From assembly GCA_003249625.1 (NCBI GenBank), contig QKII01000435.1, forward strand, positions 1-7,903: a stretch of 7,903 nt of DNA, written 5' to 3'. This stretch comes from Propionivibrio sp. (GTDB lineage Bacteria > Pseudomonadota > Gammaproteobacteria > Burkholderiales > Rhodocyclaceae). Below the pieces are notes generated by a model. The model saw nothing but the letters and a program-made list of their open reading frames with translations. It made no database searches and was not told where the DNA came from. The position numbers were made by a program, and so were the translations under genes. Below are positions 1 to 6,114 of the stretch, piece after piece (positions within the stretch are counted from its first letter, which is position 1; each line of letters opens with the position of its first letter).

Positions 1-242
1 CCGATGCCGTCGCAGTATGTGACCACGAGCGCGTTTGGGTCCAGGGAAGCCGTGGTTGAATCGCTCATGGTGCGGTGAGGAAGGGACATTGCGCCAGGGA
101 TGTGCTCGGCAGCAAATGCCCGGGATGAGCGCGTATCGATGACGATGACGTTCTCTCCATTCTCAAGCGCAACTTTCAAATCCCATGAATCGATCTCGTA
201 AGCGAGCTTGTTCGAGTAGTGCCGCAGTTGGTCAGTGTCCAT
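1..242 (-). CDS. Rhodanese-like domain protein (3' part cut off by window edge)
   Basis: Reading the minus strand from the ATG at 242-240 gives 80 codons that run off the left edge. The visible part is the first two thirds of a single rhodanese (sulfurtransferase-like) domain. It shows 'VIVIDTRSSRAFAAEHIPGA' (about residues 32-51), the usual beta-strand, D-x-R and H-I-P-G-A motif. Near the edge is 'VVTYCDGIG' (73-81), the start of the active-site loop with Cys77 as candidate persulfide-carrying residue. The start is supported by GAGG six bases upstream of the ATG. There is no signal peptide, so the protein is probably cytoplasmic. The family moves sulfane sulfur or acts as a thiol-based sensor; the substrate cannot be told from this fragment. 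It lies 219 bp downstream of a receiver gene on the same strand, too far to assume one operon. Confidence 0.85.
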   Translation of the reverse strand, partial: MDTDQLRHYSNKLAYEIDSWDLKVALENGENVIVIDTRSSRAFAAEHIPGAMSLPHRTMSDSTTASLDPNALVVTYCDGI

Positions 243-461
243 TGCAGTCCTCAATACACAGGTGTGCCGGAGCGGGTGAGCTTGAAGCCCCCCAACAGAG
301 CTTGCACGAACACAGGGGTCCGTATAACAGATGATTTTGATGACGCGGAATTTGATCGAAGCTTTCGGTCACTTGGAATTCAGACCGTCATTAAAAAAAC
401 AACACGCCGCACACCGCCCGCACTCTCCCATCGATCATTCGCATCTGTCAGTCAGCAATTT

Positions 462-839
462 CTACCATCCCATCGTTTTCTTGATCTGGGCCAGGAGTTG
501 GTCGGGCCTGAACGGCTTGATCACGAAACCAGAAATGCCCAAGGCAACCGCGTCGAGCACTTCTTTCTTTCCCGCGCCGACAGCGAGCATCAGAATCGCC
601 GGCAAGGATTTGAGCTTCTCGTCCGCGCGTACGGCATGCATTACATCGGCAATCTTCATGCCGGGCATCTCGGTGTCGCTGATCAGCAGATCATAGCGCT
701 TGGCCTGCATTCGCCGGAGCGCTTCATCGCCATTGCTGACCTGATCGATGTTGAGATCCGGCCGGTTGCATGACAGCAGGAGTTGTACAACGGCTGTCCG
801 CACGTTAGCCTGGTCATCAACAATAAGAATGTGTGCCAC
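462..839 (-). CDS. Single-domain CheY-like response regulator (receiver only)
   Basis: The protein is a 125-residue receiver domain with no output domain. With the GTG start, Asp8-Asp9 form the acidic pocket (ILIVDD), Asp55 is the phosphoacceptor (LLISDTEMPG) and Lys108 is the conserved lysine (FVIKPF), with Phe105 at the aromatic switch position. I chose GTG at 839-837 because AAGGAG sits six bases upstream. In-frame ATGs at 857 and 890 would lengthen the protein but have poor ribosome sites, and the receiver fold begins right at the GTG. One oddity is the stretch 'LMLAVGAG': position 86, normally Thr or Ser and needed to couple phosphorylation to the conformational switch, is Ala. Such proteins act through protein-protein contact, for example on a flagellar switch, kinase or phosphorelay, but no kinase or chemotaxis gene is adjacent, so the partner is unknown. 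Confidence 0.9.
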   Translation of the reverse strand: MAHILIVDDQANVRTAVVQLLLSCNRPDLNIDQVSNGDEALRRMQAKRYDLLISDTEMPGMKIADVMHAVRADEKLKSLPAILMLAVGAGKKEVLDAVALGISGFVIKPFRPDQLLAQIKKTMGW

Positions 840-949
840 CGCTTTCTCCTTTTCCATTCCCTCAGACTTCCGTTTATGCCAGACGAGCATTAGGTGGAGA
901 ATTCTATACCCGCCGTGTGCGGGATAAGTTTCCTTGCCTTTGGAAGGAG

Positions 950-1472
950 TCAGTATACGCAGTGTTGGCTACATCGAACGTCAATTGTGCTGAACCCACT
1001 TTGGGGTACTTTCTTCTTAAGAAAACTTTCAATTTCCTCGAGCAGCGAGGCAATGAGCGCCTAATTCGATTTCCCGAACTCGACGAGATCTCTCATATTG
1101 GTGCTCGCGCGGAGAAACATGATCTTGAGCTCTCTGGTTTTCGCAAAAAAGTTGTCACCAAGCCAAAGCGGGTGGAATGTCGCATCAAGAAACAGCGCGT
1201 GCATGTCGGCCCAAGTAGCCTCATTGAAAAATACTTGGTGATACGGCTGTTGATCTTCATCGTGCGCTGACAGTTTCAGCGCATTGATAAGTTGCTCAAG
1301 CTACTCGCAAGCCCCAAGCCGGCGCTTGATGATCGTCTTGAAGTACGTCATTTAAATATTCATTCCGCTTTCCACGAAAGCTGAATGCTCCGGCAATCAA
1401 TGTGCCGAAGATGCCGGACGTAAAAGCGAATGCCATGACCGCTTCCGAGATCCTTTTCTTATGCCTTCTCAT
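950..1472 (-). pseudogene. Degraded gene for a membrane-anchored protein (one frameshift, one amber codon)
   Basis: No intact gene lies here, but two minus-strand frames look like pieces of one protein. The first begins at ATG 1472-1470 (MRRHKKRISEAV...), has basic residues then one hydrophobic helix (about residues 13-32, 'MAFAFTSGIFGTLIAGAF') and ends at TGA 1298-1296. The second continues at once as 'LEQLINALKLSAHDEDQQ' and is open to TAG 1063-1061; past that the same frame runs on ('ALIASLLEEIESFLKKK') to TGA 952-950. Removing one base near 1299-1303 joins the halves as '...WGLRVLEQLINALK'. The product would be roughly 170 residues: a short N-terminal anchor and a helical, W- and H-containing soluble part. 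I do not recognise the family. The start has only a weak ribosome site. A sequencing error could mimic the frameshift but would not also explain the amber. Alternatively the whole stretch is non-coding. Confidence 0.45.
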
Positions 1473-1509
1473 GGCCTGACTCGGACCTACAGTCACGATG
1501 AATTCCGCA

Positions 1510-1547
1510 CGACAATGCAATTGTCGCTGCGCAGCAATGATGCAATT
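1510..1547. repeat. Cluster of short perfect palindromes in non-coding DNA
   Basis: CGACAATGCAATTGTCG (1510-1526) is a 7-bp inverted repeat around GCA. It abuts the 10-bp palindrome GCTGCGCAGC (1526-1535), and a second TGCAATTG copy follows at 1541-1548. The cluster lies just upstream of the degraded gene. It could be an operator or a leftover hairpin of a mobile element; nothing in the sequence decides. The rest of 1473-1690 holds no gene I can support; it also contains the palindrome GGTTATAACC at 1650-1659. Confidence 0.45.
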
Positions 1548-1691
1548 GGAACAATCAGCAGGCACACTATGGGCACTGGTCGATCCGGATGTACGACCTA
1601 GAAGCACGTTGTCCACCAGAGACTCCGACGGGGGAACTGCCGGGAGGCAGGTTATAACCCCCTCAGTCCATCGGAAAATCCGAGGCCCCGC

Positions 1692-1728
1692 AAAAAATAA
1701 GGGAGGCAGCGCCAGAACGCTGCCTCCC
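1692..1728 (-). terminator. Intrinsic terminator of the carboxyltransferase gene
   Basis: A perfect 11-bp stem (1701-1711 pairing with 1718-1728) closes a 6-base loop (1712-1717). On the minus strand it is followed directly by TTATTTTTTG (1700-1691). GC-rich stem plus T-tract is the classical Rho-independent layout. It lies about 35 bp past the stop codon at 1764 and fits termination of the minus-strand gene only, because the plus-strand side has no T-run. Confidence 0.9.
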
Positions 1729-1742
1729 CTTGTCACTCATGC

Positions 1743-1757
1743 GCGGGCGTCGCCCGC
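1743..1757 (-). other. Small GC hairpin directly after the carboxyltransferase stop codon
   Basis: GCGGGC (1743-1748) and GCCCGC (1752-1757) form a 6-bp all-GC stem with a 3-base loop, six bases past the stop codon. There is no T-run, so it is not a terminator by itself. Together with the stem at 1701-1728 it gives the transcript two tandem 3' hairpins, which may protect the mRNA end. Confidence 0.5.
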
Positions 1758-1763
1758 CTTCTG

Positions 1764-3335
1764 TCAGAGCGTTTCGACCTGCAACCGGTAGGTTTTGCCC
1801 TCGACGTTGAGGTTGTAGGCGACGATGCTACCCGGCGCCGCTGACACCACGGCGGCCGGCGCCGCTGCAACCGGCGCTGCCGGAGCGGCGGCAGGAGCAG
1901 GTGCTGGAGCGGCCGGCGCCGCTGCAGGTGCCGGCTTCTTCTTCGGCACGGAGACCTTGAAGTTGCCCTTGAGGAAGTCCAGCCCCTTGTTGCCACCCTT
2001 GGTCGCCAGCGCACCGATGATGAAGAGGTTTTCGTCGGTGACCGGCAGGCCGTTGTCTTCCAGCACCTTCTTCGCCTTCGGGATGCCCGGCTCGAGGCCC
2101 TTGATCGGGTCGCCGGTGAACACCGGCTTCTTCATCTGCTCGGAGGCAATCTTGACGATTTCGGGATCGGGGGCGACCGGTGTCTTGCCGAAATAGCCGA
2201 GGACCATGTTGCCGTAGCCTTCGGTGATCTTCTTCCACGGGCCGAGCATCACGTTGGCGTAGGCTTGCTGGAAGTAGAACTGGGACACCGGAGTAACGGA
2301 GGTGCCGAAACCACCGCGTGCGACGCATTCGGCCATGGCCTTGATGACTTCCGGGTACTTATGGAAGGTCTTGTTCTCGCGCATCATCAGGGTGTTGGCG
2401 GTAAGCGCGCCACCCGGCATCGGGCTGAAGATGACTTCGGTATCGATCCCCAAGGCTTCCGGCGGGAACTCGTAGTCGCTGAGGCATTCCTTGGCGACCT
2501 CGTTGGCTTCCATGATCTTCTCAACGTCGATGTCGAGGGTGTATTCGGTGCCTTTCAAGGCATGCCAGACCGAGAACAGGTCAGGCTGGGCCGTTCCGCC
2601 GCTGAGCGGTGCACGGCCGACGCAGATACCGTCGCAGCCGGCTTCGATGGCGGCAATGTACTGGGCGACACCGGTGCCGCAGGTGTCGTGGGTGTGCATG
2701 CGCAGTTCGACCTTGTCGCCAAGAAGCTTGCGTGCCTGCTTGAAGGTTTCGTGCACCTTGCGCGGGTTGGACGTACCGGAGGCATCCTTGAAGCAAACGC
2801 TGGAGAAGGGAACGCCGGAGTCGAGGATGTTGCGCAAAGTCTTGATATAGAACTCCGGATCGTGCGCGCCGGAGCAACCACGCGGGAGTTCCATCAGGGT
2901 AACGACGACTTCGTGTTCAAGGCCCGCGTCGGCAATGCACTTGCCGGAATAGATGAGGTTGTTGACGTCGTTGAGCGCATCGAAGTTACGGATGCGGGTC
3001 ATGCCGTGCTTCTTGAACATCTTGGCGTGCAAGTCGATCATGTCAGCCGGCTGCTGTTCAAGGGCAACGACGTTGATCCCCCGGGCAAGGGTTTGCAGGC
3101 GGACGTCCGGGCCAACGGCCTTGCGGAAGGTGTCCATCATGTCGAAGGCTGATTCGCCGCAATAGAGGAACGGCGCCTGGAAACGCGCACCGCCACCAGC
3201 TTCGAAGTGGGTGATGCCGGCTGCCACCGCTGCTTCCACGGCGGGGATGAAATCCTTGGTCAGGGCTCGCGCTCCGAAGATGGACTGGAAGCCATCACGG
3301 AAACTGGTGTCCTGGAAAAGTATCTTCTTGCTCAT
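1764..3335 (-). CDS. Carboxyltransferase-domain protein related to OadA / PycB, without a biotin-carrying lysine
   Basis: A 523-residue protein. Residues about 1-300 match the carboxyltransferase TIM barrel of oxaloacetate decarboxylase alpha and pyruvate carboxylase B: DTSFRDG (9-15, metal Asp and Arg), LARGIN (83-88), CFKDASG (181-187, catalytic Lys183), MHTHDTCG (213-220, metal ligands His214 and His216) and SGGTAQPD (245-252). The conserved helical part follows (PMPGGALTAN 305-314; 'TPVSQFYFQQAYANVMLGPW' 348-367). In the family this domain moves CO2 between carboxybiotin and a 2-oxoacid such as pyruvate. An Ala/Pro linker (about 468-502) leads to 'AYNLNVEGKTYRLQVETL' and then stop. This resembles the strand pair that precedes a biotinyl domain, but the domain and its MKM lysine are absent. 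Motifs deviate from the classical DTTLRDAHQS and KDMAG. GGAG eight bases before the ATG supports the start. The gene is monocistronic, with its own promoter and terminator and no biotin carboxylase or decarboxylase subunit beside it. The cofactor carrier, if any, must be encoded elsewhere. Substrate uncertain. Confidence 0.85.
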   Translation of the reverse strand: MSKKILFQDTSFRDGFQSIFGARALTKDFIPAVEAAVAAGITHFEAGGGARFQAPFLYCGESAFDMMDTFRKAVGPDVRLQTLARGINVVALEQQPADMIDLHAKMFKKHGMTRIRNFDALNDVNNLIYSGKCIADAGLEHEVVVTLMELPRGCSGAHDPEFYIKTLRNILDSGVPFSSVCFKDASGTSNPRKVHETFKQARKLLGDKVELRMHTHDTCGTGVAQYIAAIEAGCDGICVGRAPLSGGTAQPDLFSVWHALKGTEYTLDIDVEKIMEANEVAKECLSDYEFPPEALGIDTEVIFSPMPGGALTANTLMMRENKTFHKYPEVIKAMAECVARGGFGTSVTPVSQFYFQQAYANVMLGPWKKITEGYGNMVLGYFGKTPVAPDPEIVKIASEQMKKPVFTGDPIKGLEPGIPKAKKVLEDNGLPVTDENLFIIGALATKGGNKGLDFLKGNFKVSVPKKKPAPAAAPAAPAPAPAAAPAAPVAAAPAAVVSAAPGSIVAYNLNVEGKTYRLQVETL

Positions 3336-3415
3336 CTTGAAGCTCCGAGTTAGGGGAAAGTACCTCAGTGACCGCGTGAGAGGATGGCATCCCCCTTTGT
3401 TCGGTCAACCTGCAA

Positions 3416-3444
3416 AGTATCCTCGCCTCACTCGTGTCAGTCAA
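3416..3444 (-). promoter_or_regulatory. Sigma70-type promoter of the carboxyltransferase gene
   Basis: On the minus strand, TTGACT (3444-3439) and GATACT (3421-3416) are separated by exactly 17 bases and match the -35 and -10 consensus at 5 and 4 of 6 positions. The element lies between the phoR stop and the carboxyltransferase start, leaving a leader of about 70 bases. It suggests that the gene is transcribed independently of phoBR, although read-through is possible because I see no terminator after phoR. Confidence 0.6.
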
Positions 3445-3472
3445 TACGACCGACCCTGCCAGCGGCGTCTGC

Positions 3473-4774
3473 TCAAACCACGAGTCGGTGCTTCGGAAAG
3501 CGCGCCGAAAAACAGCTGCCTTTGCCAAGCTCGCTTTCGATTTCCAGAATCGCCTGGTGCCTCGTCAGCACATGTTTGACAATCGCCAACCCAAGTCCGG
3601 TGCCCCCGGTTTCACGCGAACGACTTCGATCGACACGATAGAATCGCTCGGTCAGCCGCGGCAGATGCTGCGCGGCGATCCCGATACCGGAATCGGTCAC
3701 CGAGAATACTCCGAAGCCGTCGGCGACGCGCCAGCGAAGGTCGATCCGCCCACCCTCCGGCGTATAACGAACTGCATTTCCGGCCAGGTTGCCGAAGGCA
3801 CTGCGCAATTCGTTCGCACAGCCTGCGATCACCGACTGCACTTCGACCTCCAGCGAGATTTCATGTTTTCCGCCCGACAAAGCCTGGGCCTCAGACAGGA
3901 TGCTACGCAGCATGGGCTCGACCTCGACCTGCTCCTCACTGCCGCGCGGCGCACCGGATTCGAGCGACGAGAGGGTGAGCAGATCCTGGATAAGGCGCTG
4001 CATGCGCCCGTTCTGCTCGCAGATCAACGACAGGTAGTGCTTGATCTCCGCGTCCCCGTAATCCTCGTAGTTCTCCGAAAGCATTTCGGAAAAGCCGGCC
4101 ACGACTGTCAGCGGGGTCCGCAGTTCATGCGACACGTTGGCGATGAAATCGCGGCGCATGTTTTCCATGCGCTCGATCTGGGTGATGTCACGGGAAACCA
4201 GCAGGCTGTGGTCCTCGCCATAGGGAATGACCTGGAGCATCAACACCAGCCCGGCGACCCGCCCACCGCGGTATATCAGTGGCTCGTCGAAACGACGGCT
4301 TTCGAGATAGGCGACGAAATCCGGCTGGCGAATCAGGTTGGTCAGCGCCTGGCCGCGGTCCGTCGCGGTCGAAAGCGCAAAATGCACGGCTGCACGCTCG
4401 TTGATCCATTCGATGTGTTGATGCCGGTCAAAGGCGATCACCCCGTCCGGCAAAGCCTGGAAGGCGCGCATGAAGCGGTCGAGTGTTTCGGCCAGTGACT
4501 GCTGCTGCCCGAGGCGGATCCGCACCCGGCGATGGAGACCGGCAAACGCCGCATCCCACACGCCATGCCCCTGAGGCAAGGGGTTGTCCAAGGGTCCTTG
4601 CTGCCAGTCCAGCAGCAAGCCGAGATGATAGAGATGCCAGGCCAGCAAGAGCAGAACGCCGACACACAATGCCAACGCGCCGCCGGTCGGCCCGTACAGC
4701 AACGCCGCCGGCACGAAAAACAAAAAAAACACACCGACCAGTAGCCAGAATGTGCGTATCCAGAGGGTTTTCAT
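3473..4774 (-). CDS. phoR: Phosphate regulon sensor histidine kinase PhoR
   Basis: An inner-membrane sensor kinase of 433 residues, the usual PhoR length. Two hydrophobic helices near the N-terminus (about 8-27 and 31-54) are joined by a very short loop, as in PhoR, which lacks a large periplasmic sensor. A PAS-like region follows (about 98-195, 'ALPDGVIAFDRHQHIEWIN'). The HisKA domain has phospho-accepting His216 in NVSHELRTPL. The ATPase domain shows the N box (NLAGNAVRYTP 329-339), G1 (DSGIGI 361-366), F region (ERFYRVD) and G2 (GGTGLGLAIVK 390-400). All catalytic motifs are intact. In the family PhoR phosphorylates PhoB at low phosphate, and dephosphorylates it when the Pst transporter and PhoU report sufficiency; those genes are not in the window. 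It starts 24 bp after phoB, so the two form one operon. The ribosome site at the ATG is weak, suggesting translation coupled to phoB. Confidence 0.96.
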   Translation of the reverse strand: MKTLWIRTFWLLVGVFFLFFVPAALLYGPTGGALALCVGVLLLLAWHLYHLGLLLDWQQGPLDNPLPQGHGVWDAAFAGLHRRVRIRLGQQQSLAETLDRFMRAFQALPDGVIAFDRHQHIEWINERAAVHFALSTATDRGQALTNLIRQPDFVAYLESRRFDEPLIYRGGRVAGLVLMLQVIPYGEDHSLLVSRDITQIERMENMRRDFIANVSHELRTPLTVVAGFSEMLSENYEDYGDAEIKHYLSLICEQNGRMQRLIQDLLTLSSLESGAPRGSEEQVEVEPMLRSILSEAQALSGGKHEISLEVEVQSVIAGCANELRSAFGNLAGNAVRYTPEGGRIDLRWRVADGFGVFSVTDSGIGIAAQHLPRLTERFYRVDRSRSRETGGTGLGLAIVKHVLTRHQAILEIESELGKGSCFSARFPKHRLVV

Positions 4775-4798
4775 CGAAAGGAGAATCCCGCTCTTCCT

Positions 4799-5491
4799 TC
4801 AGCCCGGCACCGCGGAGAAGCGATAGCCGCTGCCGCGCACGGTCTGGATCAGGCGCTCATGGCCGGTCGTTTCGAGAACAGCGCGCAGTCGGCGGATATG
4901 CACGTCGACGGTTCGTTCCTCGACGAACACATGGTCGCCCCAGACCTGGTCAAGCAGCATGGTGCGATTGAAAACCCGCTCCTGATGGGTCATGAAGAAA
5001 TGCAACAGGCGAAACTCGGTCGGCCCCAGATCGAGCGGTTGGCCGCTACCGGTCACCCGGTGCGTCACCGGATCGATGCGCAACCCCTCGACCTCGACAC
5101 AGTCCTCGGTCATCTGCGGCGCCCGCCGTCGCAGGACGGCCTTGATCCGCGCGACCAGTTCGCGTGGCGAGAACGGTTTGGTAAGGTAATCGTCAGCCCC
5201 GGCATCCAGGCCGGCCACCTTGTCCTGCTCCTCGCCGCGCGCCGTCAGCATGATGACCGGCAGATCCCGCGTCCGCTCGTCGCTGCGCAAACGCCGGGCG
5301 AATTCGATTCCGCTCGTCCCGGGGAGCATCCAGTCGAGGAGGACAACATCCGGCAAGGTGCCATTTACCAGCGGCACAGCCTCTTCCGCCGAATAAGCGC
5401 GCATCACGCGATGTCCGGCATGCTGAAGCGCTGCGGAAATCAACTCCTGAATGGCGGGCTCGTCTTCAACGACCAGTATCGTGGCGGGCAT
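4799..5491 (-). CDS. phoB: Phosphate regulon response regulator PhoB
   Basis: A 230-residue OmpR/PhoB-class transcription factor of full length. The receiver domain (about 1-122) has Glu9-Asp10, phosphoacceptor Asp53 (VVLLDWMLPG), Thr83 (VIMLTARG) and Lys105 (YLTKPFSPREL), all intact. The C-terminal winged helix (about 130-228) carries the typical LGPTEFRLLHFFM, VWGDHVFVEERTVDVHIRRL and RGSGYRF motifs. Phosphorylated PhoB dimers bind Pho boxes and recruit sigma70 polymerase to phosphate-starvation genes. AAGGA nine bases upstream supports the ATG. A near-consensus Pho box lies about 50 bp upstream of the start, so the operon is probably autoregulated. It is first gene of phoB-phoR and divergent from the ubiquinone cluster. 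Confidence 0.97.
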   Translation of the reverse strand: MPATILVVEDEPAIQELISAALQHAGHRVMRAYSAEEAVPLVNGTLPDVVLLDWMLPGTSGIEFARRLRSDERTRDLPVIMLTARGEEQDKVAGLDAGADDYLTKPFSPRELVARIKAVLRRRAPQMTEDCVEVEGLRIDPVTHRVTGSGQPLDLGPTEFRLLHFFMTHQERVFNRTMLLDQVWGDHVFVEERTVDVHIRRLRAVLETTGHERLIQTVRGSGYRFSAVPG

Positions 5492-5540
5492 TGCAGTCGG
5501 TCCTTCGGAAATTTCGACTCTCCCAGTTTATTAAGCGCGG

Positions 5541-5558
5541 ATTACAGTTTGATGACAA
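5541..5558 (-). promoter_or_regulatory. Pho box (PhoB binding site) upstream of phoB
   Basis: The minus strand reads TTGTCAT-CAAA-CTGTAAT, two 7-bp half-sites with a 4-base spacer. Each half-site differs from the enterobacterial consensus CTGTCAT at one position. Downstream -10 candidates are TAATAA (5533-5528) and TAAACT (5530-5525); the latter lies 10 bases after the box, the spacing usual when PhoB replaces the -35 contact. The site is inside the 151-bp divergent region between phoB and the DUF971 gene. Confidence 0.85.
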
Positions 5559-5604
5559 AAGGCCGATCCGGCAAGGCGGTCGCAAAAGAAGCGGTTACGA
5601 CTTT

Positions 5605-5619
5605 GCGCTATGATAGCGC
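5605..5619 (+). promoter_or_regulatory. Palindrome overlapping a possible -10 of the ubiquinone cluster
   Basis: GCGCTATGATAGCGC is a perfect 7-bp inverted repeat around one G. It contains TATGAT (5609-5614), a fair -10 hexamer placed 29 bp before the preferred ATG at 5643. No convincing -35 is visible at 16-18 bases spacing, so promoter activity would need an activator or a different -10. The dyad could be an operator. Confidence 0.35.
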
Positions 5620-5642
5620 CTCCCTTTTTCGTGAATTCGACC

Positions 5643-6071
5643 ATGGCAGGACTGCGCCCCGAAACACCGAACCCGACCGAAATCAAGTTGCACCAGCAAT
5701 CCCGCGTTCTCGAAATCTCCTTCGACAACGGCGACCGATTCGAACTCAGCTACGAATTCCTGCGCGTCTTCTCGCCCTCTGCCGAAGTGCGCGGTCACGG
5801 CATCGGCGAAGAGAAGCTGCAGATCGGCAAGCGTGACGTCGACATCGTGCATATCGAACCGGTCGGCAACTACGCGATCCGTCCCGTATTCTCCGACGGT
5901 CATGAAAGCGGCCTCTACTCCTGGGACATCCTTCATGGTCTGGGTAGCCATCGCGACGAACTTTGGCAAGCCTATCTCGACAGGCTCAAGGAAGCCGGCG
6001 CCAGCCGCGATCCCGCCGAGTGCCCTGAACTGCCTCCCGCGCCCGCGCCAAGCTGCGGCCTCAAGCGTTGA
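5643..6071 (+). CDS. DUF971 (gamma-butyrobetaine hydroxylase N-terminal-like) protein
   Basis: A 142-residue protein whose body (about 10-115) is the DUF971 fold, the small domain also found at the N-terminus of gamma-butyrobetaine hydroxylase and in some Fe-S or P-loop proteins. Recognisable stretches are 'PTEIKLHQQSRVLEISFDNG' (11-30), FELSYEFLRVFSPSAEVRGHG (33-53) and 'VGNYAIRPVFSDGHESGLYS' (74-93). Length is close to stand-alone family members, with a Pro/Ala-rich tail at about 128-137. Its biochemical role is not established. In betaproteobacteria it commonly stands just upstream of ubiE, as here (43-bp gap), suggesting co-transcription. Start choice is uncertain: ATG 5643 begins 'MAGLRPETP', as I expect for homologues, but has no clear ribosome site. 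In-frame GTG 5631 and ATG 5610 are alternatives; the latter overlaps the putative -10 hexamer. Confidence 0.88.
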   Translation: MAGLRPETPNPTEIKLHQQSRVLEISFDNGDRFELSYEFLRVFSPSAEVRGHGIGEEKLQIGKRDVDIVHIEPVGNYAIRPVFSDGHESGLYSWDILHGLGSHRDELWQAYLDRLKEAGASRDPAECPELPPAPAPSCGLKR

Positions 6072-6114
6072 TTTTCCTGCTTCTGCCTTCCCCTGCCCTC
6101 ATTAGACAGCCATC

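Noticed and set aside
385..420. T-run on the minus strand (complement of 391-397) after a G-rich stretch, as a terminator for the receiver gene
   Set aside because: The preceding minus-strand sequence is almost all G and T and cannot form a stem, so the hairpin is missing. The 243-461 gap otherwise shows only a weak TTATAC-like -10 without a good -35.
903..925. Hairpin CCCGC-ACACG-GCGGG near the receiver gene as a terminator
   Set aside because: The stem is only 5 bp and has no T-run on either strand.
833..1270. Plus-strand open frame of 145 codons over the remnant region
   Set aside because: It would start with GTG inside the receiver gene start, lacks a ribosome site, and its product looks like the complement of the coding-like minus frame, with which it shares codon register.
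1061..1303. Two in-frame TAG codons in one minus-strand frame (1303-1301 and 1063-1061), suggesting amber recoding such as pyrrolysine
   Set aside because: The upstream TAG disappears if the frameshift joining is right, no recoding machinery is visible, and gene decay is the simpler reading.
1838..1935. GCC/GGC-rich repetitive DNA that could be read as a repeat array
   Set aside because: It is explained by the Ala/Pro-rich linker codons of the carboxyltransferase protein.
2265..3152. Plus-strand open frame of 295 codons
   Set aside because: It is wholly antisense to the carboxyltransferase gene, whose conserved motifs are unambiguous; long antisense frames are common in GC-rich DNA.
3434..4498. 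Plus-strand open frame of 354 codons
   Set aside because: It is antisense to phoR and has no recognisable domain.
4859..5836. Plus-strand open frame of 325 codons
   Set aside because: It is antisense to phoB and then overlaps the DUF971 gene in another frame, with no family resemblance.
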